A stretch of 64,000 nucleotides of DNA. Origin: Benincasa hispida. Its lineage: Eukaryota > Streptophyta > Magnoliopsida > Cucurbitales > Cucurbitaceae. The notes beneath the pieces are model-generated. The model worked only from the letters and a program-made list of their open reading frames with translations. It was not told the origin of the DNA and ran no database searches. Of the stretch, positions 36,106 through 48,418 are shown piece after piece. A program made the position numbers and the translations under genes. Position 1 is the first letter of the stretch. The number at the start of each line of letters is the position of its first letter. The DNA is taken from contig NC_052358.1 in assembly GCF_009727055.1 (NCBI RefSeq), positions 45,613,354-45,677,353 on the forward strand. The letters run 5' to 3'.

Positions 36106-37901
36106 AAATTTGTAGTAAACATGCAAAATATGGAAGCTAACAGAATAATTAGGCACTCTAATTACATTAATTTGAGTAACAAGCATGCAAACTCATAGTT
36201 TTTCATACAATAAGGTTTCAATTTATTACCTTTGTAGATTTCCTCCAATTCATTGTAAGTTCCACGAAATTGACCTTCAATTTCTTCAGTAGACCACCAA
36301 GAATATATTCTCTACTATTCTCAGCCTTAGATTGAATGGTGGAACTCCAAATTGAAAAGGAATTTAGAGAATTGAAGAGATACAGAGAAAGAAAAAATCT
36401 CAGCCCAGATTTTCTAGAATTTCAATTTGCATGTCCTTAATTCTGATCAATATTCAAGCATTAAATCGACTTAAACATGCAAAAAGTTGATTAATTAGCT
36501 ATTTAACACTTCAAATAGTACTAAGATGGTGGGTTTTGGTGTTCAAATTTGGGTAAATCCATTATGGATTTATAACATAATTTTCATTTTTCAATTTTAA
36601 TTGAAAAATAAAAATTTCAATTTTATTTAATCTAATTCTAAACATAATTAAATTAAATATAATACAAATTGAATTTTGTGAAATTGAATTTTAAAATTGA
36701 AATTGATTTAATTTATCAAATAATTAATTAAATAATAATAATTTAATATCAAATATTAAATTAATAAAATACCTAATTCAAGCATGAATCCCTATTCATG
36801 TAAACTATATTTAAGTCTGAACATTTCAAATTCACTCAATATTCTAACCAAAGGTTTAATCATTTACGAGCTAGTAAGGACCTTATGGACCTACAGATTA
36901 TGAGCTCCAACGATTTGAGATAAATTGGCTAAACTAATTGGCTAAACTCTTTAAGCCGAATTAATCAATATTCGTTAACTACTGAGACATACTACTATAG
37001 CTCAATAGTTACACTCTCTTCACTGTAAATATATTTCTATCCACTTGATTTAACCATAATCAGTAAGTCGATCATTCACAGGTCGTTCGTATTTATAACT
37101 AGGTCAAAATTACCGTTTTACCCCTGTAAGTACATCTTGCTCTTTAAGTCTTCACAGATCCTCTATTGAACAATTGGTTTATAGTCCAACTAATAAACCA
37201 TAACTCTCTCTCTTATGAGAGGACGAGGCTCCTTTGTTCGAGACCAGGAATCAATACTTTAAGGGAACAATTTATCTGCTAACCCTAAAACGGGCAGGAG
37301 TGAATTCCTTCTTGTAGACTATGTCCCTAGCTATCTATCCAATTTTATCCCCAAAACGAGAAGCTTATTGAGCGGTGATGTTTAAACACTCTCGCCTATA
37401 CAGATCAAAGGATAATCCGAAATAAACAAGAGTTCATAGTTAGCTTAGGATTAAGATCGAGTTACCTTAGGTCATCGATTTGAAATTGTCAGTTTTAACA
37501 GTCTAACGAAGAAAAGTGACTATTTCGTGATCTGATCTTATGCAAACATCTTTTGCATAGGATGCCCCCACTCGCACGTATTCACATAGACAAAGAATCA
37601 CATCGTTTGTATCAATATACAAAGTGGACCACATCCATAGCGTCCCAGGATGAGGTACCCAATCTCATCCATATACTTATATATCTTTTTGGCTATATAC
37701 TAAAACTTAATCCTCTTATATGTCTCTACATAAAGTTAAAGTATTCATACCATAGCCATGAGTTTGTTTATTGGATTTTATAACAGAATGCAATTTCAAT
37801 AACACTTTTATTGAATGAAGTCTCAATAATACTTTTATTGCAAAAATAGAATATGTTTAGTAAATACGAATTGCGAGTTTTAGAACATTCCCAATAAAAT
37901 T
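36106..37901 (-). mobile_element. Solo LTR, minus orientation (1,786 bp)
   Basis: The LTR runs 36111-37896 with TGTAGTAAAC at the left and GAGTTTTAGAACATTCCCAATA at the right. A perfect AAATT duplication is at 36106-36110 and 37897-37901. It carries the shared core in reverse orientation (CATCGTTTGTATCAATATACAA; GATCCTCTATTGAACAATTGG). There is no internal region or partner LTR. Confidence 0.85.
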
Positions 37902-39668
37902 ATTATTACATGTCAAAAGTCTTGCTTTTCATAAAATCGCGTCATTAAACCTTATTATAAGGCTACCTTGCCAAAGAGTTTGTTTGCCTTACGTATTTGT
38001 CTTATGTGGTCTTGTGATTGAGAGAGTAAGCCTGAATTCATAAACAAGTCATTAATATGATTGATGAATATTTATGAATGAAAGTATCTTAATCTAATCC
38101 AACTTGAGTCTTATTATCTTTGAAATGTTCAAAAGAAATTAGACTAAAGTTAAAGTCACTTAGGCAAGTCTATTGTGACGTTATGATAAGATCATAATGA
38201 TTAGTACAAGAAATTTAGGAAAATTGTCAGAAATAGGACCCTCAAATTTCCATGTTTCAAAACTAACACGCTTTTTGAAAAGTCATTAAACTAGTTTTTC
38301 ATGATGGATCTCGAGTGAGATCGACCAATGAGATTTAGTTGAACATTTTACTTTTTCTAATTTATCAATTGTTTTGGCCCTTTTGGACATTTCTCGGTAC
38401 ATCTCAGAGAGATTAAATGTCAAGATTTTATTAATTTTTCCAAATATTAGATAATCTATTCAAATCTTATACTAAATCTTATATATTTTCAAATTTTCTC
38501 CAAATTTGATATCTTTACCGAATATTATATCTAGTTCTTATGTAATTTTAGGTCAATTTCTATTTCTATGATTATATGAATTTTTAAATTTTCAAATGAA
38601 TTTTTACGAATTAGATTTTTCAGATGGATGATTGCATTTTGAATTTTTTAATTTTGGGAAAGATTAAATTTTGCAAAAAGAAAAAAAATAGGTAATATAT
38701 GGAAAATATATAAAATGCCGATGTTAATCTGCCCGAGATTGATCTTGGTGTTAATTTTCCTGAGATTCATACCGAGATTTTATATATTTTTCATATTTTA
38801 CCTTTTTTAGGCACTTTTTATGAATTTTTATGTGCTTTTTGTAGTAAAAGATGACACTCATTTACTTTTTAAGTTGTTTTGAGAGTTAAAGAATGACTTT
38901 GGCACTTTTTAGAAACTTTATATGTATTTTTCATAGTCAAAAGGGCATTTAACCACACTTTATAACTTTTTAGTTGATTTTGAGAGTCGAAATAACAGTT
39001 AAGAACTCTTTTGAATCTTTTTATGTGGGTTCACGTGGTTTTGAGATTGAATTGTATTATATTCTTGTGAAGTCTATTTGAATGTTAAATACAATTTGAA
39101 GTTTTGATTTTCTTTAAACTTTTTTTTAAAAAAAGACTTTAAAGTGTACACAATTATTTTCAGGTTTTGACCAAAGAAGCTGCGAATAGTCTTCTTCTTG
39201 TTGATCTTATCAGACTTAGACGGTTGATGCTGGAAATTTGATTGAGTTTTGTACTTTGATCTTTTGATATATTGCAAACTATTGTAGTTGAAAAAACTTG
39301 ATGCCACTAACAAGGTACAAGTTTCACTTTTCTAAATTTTCAGTTGATTTTTTTCTCATTAGAGAACTACCCTTACTTCTTACAAAATTGTTTCGTACAA
39401 ATAAGATAATAGGTCAACTTTGAAGAAATATATTACATTCATGTGTATATTTCTTTTATAGTTAGTTCTATTAGATTGGTCAAAACTTTTTGTTGGTACT
39501 CAATTATTTTGTACTGATCAAAGGAAGAATAAACAATGTCATGGAGGAAGGTTGCTGGTCCTTGTTGTTAACCAATTGTATTGAAACTATTGGGATCAAG
39601 AAGTTCACTCTAAGCACTTGAAGGAAAGTTTGAGACTTAAATGAATTCAGAAGATCATTTGATTGCAT

Positions 39669-39711
<43 letters not shown>

Positions 39712-40260
39712 GGTATGATACCTCTTTCTTTCAAATTTGTATTGGAATTTATACATAGATTTTTAAGTATATAAGAGCTTATTACATGAATTATATATTA
39801 GGTCTATTTGTTTAGTGTTGTTCTTAATTTTGATTTCCTATCAACAAGTAAGTTTGAACAAGTTATTTATCTGATTATTTTCATAAACTTATAATGTAAT
39901 TTTAAGCCTATTTATGTGATTATATTGTGACTGAGTATTGAGCGTTCAAAGTTTCATTTACTCTATGAATATGGCTATTATAGTTGACAATGATGGATTG
40001 GGTTGAATTCTAATATGTATATTGCTTTTTTACTAGGCCGTCTTGCACAAATCCATTGAAGTGAATAAACTGGCAAGCTAGCTACTTATATATATGTGTT
40101 TTTTGGATAGTGCTAACACTTTTTTTTAGCAACACTTGTTGTATTTAGTTTCTTTGTAAATAATTTAACCAATGTTTAGTTACTAGTTTTCTTGTATATA
40201 ATCTTTGTATAATTGACTAACCTTATTATTATATATGAAAGTTCATACTTATATTTGTGT
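37902..40260. other. AT-rich intergenic DNA with a long T run
   Basis: No gene supported. A roughly 40-45-bp uninterrupted T run at about 39669-39710 is the most obvious feature; it might be the tail of a retroposed sequence on the minus strand, but no source gene is recognisable beside it. Confidence 0.5.
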
Positions 40261-40399
40261 ACATATTTTGTGTCAAAATTGGATGAAATATATGTGTAAT
40301 GACGGTATAAAGTAAATAGTTATCCATAATTTTAAATAGTTTTTTGACATTTTATAAATGTTATGAGATATATTAATATGACATTGGAATACTGTCATC

Positions 40400-40789
40400 A
40401 ATCAGACTTCAATGACTATAAATAAGGGTAACAATTAAGGCATTATTGACGATATAAACATGCCATTATTAATGTTTTTTTTTTAGAAAAAATTCTCAAT
40501 GTCAACGAAAAGGTTTAATTGATAAAAAAAAAAAAAAAAATCAACCTTTGGGCCTTTTATTGACAATGAAAAATTATCATAGAAAATGTTACCATGATAA
40601 GTAATAAATGTCGATAAATGTTTATTGTTGACTGAAGTAAAATATCATAAAACAACCAATAATGACAATTTTTTTATGAATCATTTATACACTTTCCTTG
40701 ACACATTCAAAGACTAAAAAAAAAAAAGAGTCAAGAAATGTGTTAATGACAATTTTTTAAAGTCATAAAAACTTGTTTTTGTTGTAGTG
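40400..40789. mobile_element. CACTA-type transposon end or MITE
   Basis: TTTTTGTTGTAGTG at 40776-40789 is the complement of CACTACAACAAAAA, the classical CACTA terminus. Before it, TGACAATTTTT and GTCATAA words recur as expected for subterminal repeats. The left terminus was not found, so the 5' limit is arbitrary. Confidence 0.45.
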
Positions 40790-41409
40790 TAATGTTACGG
40801 CGTAATCACATTATTCTAAATGCAAACCCGAGTCGCTACACATTCTACCATGAAATATTCACATAATTCTCTCCATCTTCTTCACCTCTTCTCTATATCT
40901 CTTATTTCTTACTCAATTGAGACTTTTATCAACAACATTTGAGTGATTTCAAGTATGATTCTAGACTAAGGTACAATTATCTAACTCGGAATTCGAGGTT
41001 TATTTTTTGATTTGTAAACTTATGAGGTTATGAATAATTTTCATCTTATAGTTTTATAGTTTAAGAATTTCTTATCTTGTTTTTATACTTATGACTGAAT
41101 ATGTTTGGGATTATTTGACAAATTAGCCAAACATATCTAATTCATCACGATAGATGTACACTTAATACATAATCGTTAGATCCCTAGATCGCTAGATTAC
41201 AAAGAGTTAAGTTAGGGTTGTAGATTGATTTAGAATTTCCAATCAATTAGCATTCACCTAACTAACCTAGAAGAGAATCACATCAAACATTTAATTAGGT
41301 AATTCCGAATTATTTTGTTTGTCTTAGCAATGACCGTAGATCTTAATGCTAATTGATTTGCATGTTTAGAATGCTTTTCATCTAGACACAAAGGTCAATT
41401 TGATAAATA
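40790..41409. other. Intergenic DNA, no supported gene
   Basis: AT-rich sequence with no recognisable product in any frame. Confidence 0.45.
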
Positions 41410-41414
41410 GGACA

Positions 41415-43304
41415 TGTTAGGTTGTATGTTCTAAAACTCACAGTTTGTAAAATTAAACATATTCTTTATGCAATAATGATGTTATTGAGGTTTTATTTAA
41501 TAAAAATGTTATTGAATATGTAAATTACACTAAATCTAATAAACTAAGAACCATGGCTATTACATGAGTACTTGGACTTTATGTGGATACATAATAATGG
41601 ATCAAGTTCAAGTAGATAGCCAAAACAGTCTATAGAATACGGATAAGGTTGGGTACCTTATTCTTGGGACATTATTGGATGTGGCCCACTTTGTATTTAA
41701 TACAAACGATGTAATCTTGAATCGTTCATATACAGACATGCGAGTGGAGGCATCCTATGCAAAGATTTTGTATAAGACCAGACCAAGAAATAAGTCACTC
41801 TTACTTTATAATGTTATTTACTGTTTAAGACTTACTATTTTAAAGCGATGACCTAGGTAACTTGACCTTAATCCTGAGCTAACTATGAACTTATGTTTAT
41901 TCAAGATTATCCTTAGATTTGCATGAGTGGGGGTTGGCTCAAGAGCGTCGGCTTAATAAGCCCTCCATTTCAGGGGTAAAACCAGGTAGATAGTTAGGGA
42001 CATGGGTGCAAGACGAAATTCACTTCTACTCACTTTTAGGGATAATAGAGAGGTTGTTCCCTTAAGTACTATTCTGGGTCTTGAGCAAGGGGCTCCACCC
42101 TATCATTGGCTCGAGAGGGACTCGGTTTGGTGATTGGATCACAAACCAATTGTTCATTAGAGGATCAATGGGACTTAAGGGGCAAGATGTAATCTCGAAG
42201 GTAAAACAGCTTTTGACCCAGACGTTATTATGAACAACTTATGATAGGTTGACTTATTAATTATGTTTATATCGAGTGGACAAAAATATATCTACAGTAA
42301 GGGAAGTGCAGTTACGGGCTTTAGTGGAATGACCCGGTAGTTGACGAATTTTGATTAATTCAATTTAAAAAATTTAGTTAATTAATCTTGAATCGTTGGA
42401 GCTCATGGTCTTTAGATCCATTAGGTTCCTTTACTGGATTAAACCTTAGAATAGTGTGATGAGTAAATTTGAAACATTCAAATTCGAATTAACGGAATCA
42501 GTAATTATATACGATATAATTACGCGTTTAATTAGTGAATTAAACAAAATTGAAGGATTGGAAAATATTCAAATTTGATTTAAATATAATCACATGAATC
42601 ATGATTGTAGAATTGATGTTTAATTAATTTAAAATTTGGTATTAAATTAATATAATCAATTACATTGTTTAATTAATTATTAAGGATTAATTTTATATAA
42701 AAGTAATGAAATTTTATATAATATTATTGAATTAATATATAAAATTATAATTTCATATTCATTTTGAAATTTAGATTTCAAAATTTAAAATTGAAATTTG
42801 AAATTTAATTTAAAATTATGAAAATTTCATTAAGTGGATTATTTTCACTATGAACATCAAATATTCCATTTAGTCTAAATGTTTGAGGTGTCATCATGTT
42901 ATGCAATCAGATTGCATGTAAGATTTGAACAAAACCAAGTCAATTGGTGCTGAGAAGATGACATGCATTTTTAGGTTTTTGTTGAAGAAATGTTCTTCAA
43001 CCCAAGAACATAAAACCAAAAAAAACCTCTCTCTTATTTCCTTCAATTCCAACTCATTTTGGGTTCTACCACCCAATCTAAGGTCCTAGAGGATAGTAGG
43101 GAAGATCAAGTGGTGGTCTACAAGCATTTGAAGTGAAGATTCTAGTTGGATTTGAAGATTGAAGAGTTCTTCAAAGGTATATCTTCAAAACCCTATTTTT
43201 AGTTTATAAACTTGCATGTTTCTATGCTAAAATTGATGGATTTAGAGTGCTTAAAATTCTAATTGCTTCCACTAATTGGATGCTTCTGCATGTTGAATGT
43301 CAAC
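41415..43304 (+). repeat. LTR A of the tandem pair
   Basis: Starts TGTTAGGTTGTATGTTCTAAA, contains the shared LTR core and ends TGCATGTTGAATGTCAACA. Confidence 0.75.
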
Positions 43305-46300
43305 ACCATCAGTATGTCCTAAAACTCGCAGTTTGTATAGCAATAAAAATATTATTGAGGTTTATTCAATAAAGCCGTTATTGAATGTATGAATTGCACT
43401 TGTTAAAAGCTTAAATCCAATAAACTAATGAACCCCTAGCTATAACATGAATACTTGTACTTTATGTAGAGACATACAAGTGGATCAAGTTCAAGTATAT
43501 AGCCAAAACGGTCTATAAGTATACAAATAAGGTTGGGTACCTTATCCTGGGGACATTATGGATGCGACCCATTTTGTATATGATACAAACGATGTGATTC
43601 TAAAATAGTTCATGCAGAGACATGCGACCGGAGGCATCCTATACAAAATATGTTTGCATAAGACTGGATCATGAAATAGTCACCTTTCTTTATAACGTCG
43701 TTTATTGTTAAAAAACTGACTATTTCATTTCGAGAATCTAAGGTAACTCAATCTTAATTCTGAGCTAACTATGAACTTCTGTTATTTCAGGATTATCCTT
43801 TAATCTACATGGGTGAGAGTGGCTCAACATCGCTACTCAATAAACCTCCTATTATTGGGGTAAGATTGGGTAGATAGTTGGGGACATAGTCCTGCAAGAT
43901 GAAATTCGCTCCTACTTGATTTCAGAGTTAGCAGATAGGTTGTTCTCTTAAATACTGACTCCTAGACTTGAACAAGAAGTCCTGTCCGCTCTACAACTGA
44001 GAGGACTTGGTTTATTGGTAGGACCATAAACCAGTTGTTTATTATGAAGGGATCAAATCACGCAGCGGAAGCATTGTGAGAGAACATCTTGCATCCTGCA
44101 ATATAATTTTTACATAAACAAATTCATTATACTAAAACATAATATAAACATGTAAATTAGCATGCTTTAGGAAAAGATTAGAACCATTCTTATCTTTGTA
44201 GATTCCCAAGCTTTACGAACAATTCTCTCGAAGTTCCAATAAACAGCTTCTCCAACGATCTTGATCACGAACGATTTCTTGAACAATCTTGAACACTACC
44301 ACGAGAATGACCTCGTTATTCTCTAAGATTCTAATAGAGGGATAGGTGGTATCAAACTATTGAGAGAGGGAGGGGGAAAAGGGTTTTGGAGAGTAGAGAG
44401 GATTCTCTTTGTGACTTAGGAAAAATTTTGCACAATAACACTTGTGTATTGTATATTGTCAGTTCTCTATGTCTCCCAAAAGGGTCATAGGAAGGTCCTT
44501 ATATAGAGAAGCGTCAAACCCTTTTCCTAATCATTTTTCTATTTTTCTTTTCCACAATTAATTAATTAATTAGCCCAATTAATTAAATAACACTTATTTA
44601 ATTAATTCACACAATTAAATAACACTTATTTAATTTAATTTTCACGTTAATTAAATAACTATTTATACATTAAATCTAATTTAATGTATAAATATTTAGT
44701 TATCATAAACACCGTATATGTATGTGCAATATCTATCTGTAATTAATTCTTTATGAATCTAATTCACTTGAATTAATTAATTGAATCTTATTCAAATATT
44801 ACTTTCCAATTTAATTTGAAGTATAGATCATATCCATAATCAATTATATATTAATCACATTTAATATATGGTTTCCTTAAATTAATTTGAACAATTCAAA
44901 TCATTTCTTTTAAATATCTTCTAGTGAGCTAACAAGGGGACCTGGTGGACCTGTAGATCAGAAACCCCAACCATATGAGATTAATTAACTAAACTCATTA
45001 ACCAAGTTAATCAATAATCGTTAATTGTGGGTACACTCCATTAAAGTCCCACAGTTGCATTCTTCTCACTATAGATATATTTTTGCGTCCATGAATATAG
45101 ACTAATAACAGCAAGTTAGTCCTTCACGAGTGTTCGTAACTCCAACTAGGTCAAATTACCGTTTTACCCTTGGGTTACCTTTGATTCCTTAAGTACTAGT
45201 GCTCCTCTAAAGAACAACCTATTTATGGTTCAATCAATAAATAGAAACCCCTCTCGGGCCAATGAGAGGATGGGACCCTCTATTTAAGTCCGGAGACGAG
45301 CACTCATCTACTTACCCTTAAGGTAGAAAGGAGTGAATTCCATCTTGTATTATTATGTTCCCAGCTCCCCACTCGGTCTTGTCCCCAAAATGGTAGGCAT
45401 ATTGGGTGAGCGAATTGGCCACTCTCACCTATAAAAATTAAAAGACAATCCCTCATAAACAAGAGTTCATAATATACTCAGGATTAAGATTAAGTTGCCT
45501 AGGTCATCCTATTGAAATAAGAACCTAACTAGTTAACAGTGTTACATCTAGTAGTTACTATTTCGCGGTCCAGTCTTATGCAAACTCATTGCATAGGATA
45601 CCCCCACTCGCATGTTAACTATACGAATGTGTTAGATCATTATGTTTGTATCAAATACAAAGTGGGTCGTATCTATAGTGTTACCAGGATAAGGTACCCA
45701 ACCTTATCCTTATACTATAGACCCTTCAGGTTGTATCTTGAACATTGATCCTTGTATGTCTCCACATATAGTTCAAGACTCATAAGACAATCTTGGATGT
45801 TATTTATTAGATTAAGGTTATTAAGACAAAAATAGACAAACAACACAAACAATAACATTTATTGAATTAACATTTATAACTCTTTATTGATGACGGTAAT
45901 TAATAGTGTTTACTATCTACGAGTTTTAGGGCATAAAGTCCAACACATTAGTGGATCAATGTTGACTTAGATGTATTACAGGGGTAAAACGGTAATTTTG
46001 ACCCAACTATAAATACGAACAACCTGTGAAGGATTGACTTACTGATCATGGTTAAATGAAGTGGACAAAAATATATCTACAATGAGAAGAGTGCAACTAT
46101 TGGGCTTTAGTGAAGTGTCCCAATAGTTAACAAATGTTGGTTAATTCGGTTAAAAGAGTTTAGCCAATTAATCTTGGATCGTTGGAGCTCCTGATCTATA
46201 GTTCCATTAGATCTCCCTACTAGCTTATATCAGACTAAATCTTAGAACAGTGTGACGAGTGAGTTTGAAGTGTTCATATTCGAATTAGAGAATAAGCGTT

Positions 46301-47301
46301 AAATATATGCGATATATTTTACGGCGTATCATCTAATTAGAAATTGAATTATAAAGAGAGAGTTGGAGATATTTAAATAAGATTTAAATATCAAAACTAT
46401 GAATAAGGATTCATCGGGATTAGTATTGCATTTAGCAATTGGATATTAAATTAAAATGTTTAACTAATTATTTAATATTAATATTAACTTAAAATTAATT
46501 ATTTGAATTAATTTTGAATTAAATGGAATTAATCAAAGTTGGTCAAAGTCAAATATTGACTTCACCAAGGTTTGAAGGTCAAAAGTCAAAAGTTGTCTTC
46601 ACTAAGTGAGAAATCCCAAAATGTTTTGAATTAATTTTGAATTAAAATTGTATATAATTAAAATTTGATTAAAGTCAAGTGTTAACTCCAAAATGGTCAA
46701 AAGTCAAAATGTTGACTTCACTTAGTGGAAATATCGAAGAATAATTTTTAGTGGAAAAATCTATAGTGAATTAGTGAGTAATTTATTTGATAAACTGATG
46801 ATTTCACAAAATGTCACTTATCCCACTAAATTGAGTGCATTTTGAAGTGTCAAAATTTTGTTAACTCAAATTTGCATGAATTGCATGTAATTACTTTATA
46901 AATAAGATGCTTTGATAAAAATTAAGGTTCTTGGCCATTTGATAAATTTCAAATTAGTTGAAAACAAATTTTTCTTGGCAATTTAGAGATTGTAAAAGAG
47001 TTTTAGAAATTAAGTCATCAATTCTCTCTCAATTTCTATACTATATCCATCCTTATTTTAGTCACTCACTGAATCCCACCATCCCATTCTAAGGTCGAAG
47101 AATAGTTGGGAAGACTCTCGAGGTGGTTCACAGTCGGTTCATAAGGAGTTGGAGCGGAATTGATGGTCAATTTGGAGCTACAAATGTTGTATTCTCTAAC
47201 TTTTCTTTTACATTTATTTGCATGCTTATTCCTTATAAATTAGCATGAATAGAGTAATAAAGATCCGTTTTACTTTCGTTGTGCATGTGCAAGTTCCAAC
47301 T
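43305..47301 (+). repeat. LTR B of the tandem pair, interrupted
   Basis: It lacks a clean TGTTGG start (CCATCAGTATGTCCTAAAACTCG) but is then collinear with LTR A. After the nested element it resumes at 45946 with CATTAGTGGATCAATG, the expected continuation of ...CCAGTTGTTT. It ends TGCATGTGCAAGTTCCAACT, aligned with the end of LTR A. Confidence 0.7.
44040..45950 (-). mobile_element. Nested solo LTR, minus orientation (1,901 bp)
   Basis: The LTR spans 44045-45945: TGAAGGGATCAAATCACGCAG at the left, GGGCATAAAGTCCAACA at the right. Flanks are TATTA (44040-44044) and CATTA (45946-45950). The sister LTR A reads TTGTTCATTAGAGGATC at the equivalent spot (about 42157), so CATTA is the original target and the left copy has one later mutation. 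Confidence 0.9.
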
Positions 47302-47306
47302 GGACA

Positions 47307-47645
47307 TTCATTTAGTTTTTCTAAATGTGATAGGGCTAAGCTTACACATATAAGATTACAAGTATTTTTTTGATTAACCAGTGATCAAGTAAGCAAATTA
47401 GTAATAACCTCAATACACCCCAAACTAGATACTTTATCTCAATGATATTTCAACTCGATCAATTTTTAATTCCGTGAGAAAAAGAAAAGCATTCAACCCC
47501 CCTCCCCCCAAGTTACCTAAACAATAAGAATTTCAAATGAGAAATTGATTGACTCTTTGTAGATCGATCCATTGCTGCACTAATACTACATAATCAAAAT
47601 ACCTTGACAAATGATTTTTCCATAAACTACATTGAGAAAATTGTC

Positions 47646-47682
<37 letters not shown>

Positions 47683-48418
47683 GGTTTTCATATTTTACAA
47701 AGTGTCATGTTTTGGCCAATTGTTTTAATGACTCATCTTGGTGCATCTAGGCCATGATCAATACTGAGACCAAATAAAAACTTTAACTTCTTTTAATACA
47801 TATTCAAATCACCAACTTTGGGATTTTCTCAGTGGAAGCTCGACTAGGACGGCAAATCGAGATTGGACAAAAATAGAGAGAGAAAAGAAGAGAAAGTTTT
47901 TGTCATGTTGCATTACTTGTGTTCAATTTTCATTCGAGAAGGAGGGATAACTTATTCTCTTATATCTTTTTTGTCTCCAAATTTGGTTTCGAGTCATTCA
48001 CACTAGATTTCTTTATTTTAAAATTTGAAAAGAATTTCTCATATTTACCATTTGGCTTAAAAAATCTCAAAATCTCCTAAATTCTCTAAAAGAAACTTTC
48101 AAATCTCACCTAGAAAATAAAAACAACAAAATCTTGAAAAAATTCTATTCTATAAGTCTTATGGAAGTCCTTACTTATATTGGCCGGAATTTTCACCATA
48201 CACAGAGATAGAATGATTAAAACTTCACTTTTAAAAGTTTTGTTTTGGTTTCGGTATCGAATTCAGTATTTCTTACCATTTTCCAGTGTCCCAACTACCT
48301 TCTAGACTTTCGAAATTAGAACAAATATTTGAAAGCTCCCAGTCTCCAACCTTAGGTTGCCGTCGTTTGGTTAAACCTCGGTGGCCGTCGGCCGGTCCTC
48401 CTCCCGCTTACCACCGCG
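47307..48418. other. Intergenic DNA and EngB promoter region
   Basis: No gene seen. There is an (AAT)n microsatellite at about 47648-47682. The last 200 bp before 48419 are less AT-rich and should hold the EngB promoter and leader; no clear TATA box. Confidence 0.45.

Larger units (their letters stand above)
41410..47306 (+). mobile_element. Head-to-tail LTR pair without internal region, with nested solo LTR
   Basis: Two plus-oriented LTRs (41415-43304 and about 43305-47301) lie directly end to end. GGACA occurs just left of the first (41410-41414) and just right of the second (47302-47306), as a target duplication would. No primer site, gag or pol lies between them. The second is split at 44044/45946 by another solo LTR. 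The two LTRs share most words but are visibly diverged. Confidence 0.6.

Noticed and set aside
38040..38160. Short similarity to the copia integrase region at 13200-13320 (TCATTAATA.GATTGATGAATATT, TCTTTGAA.TGTTCAAAAGAA)
   Set aside because: The two matching words occur in the opposite order and the rest does not align; chance similarity in AT-rich DNA is likely.
24517..43304. Pairing the LTR at 24517 with the LTR at 41415 as ends of one giant element
   Set aside because: The flanking 5-mers do not match (GATAG left, CCATC right), LTR ends differ, and LTR A is better explained by the GGACA-flanked pair.
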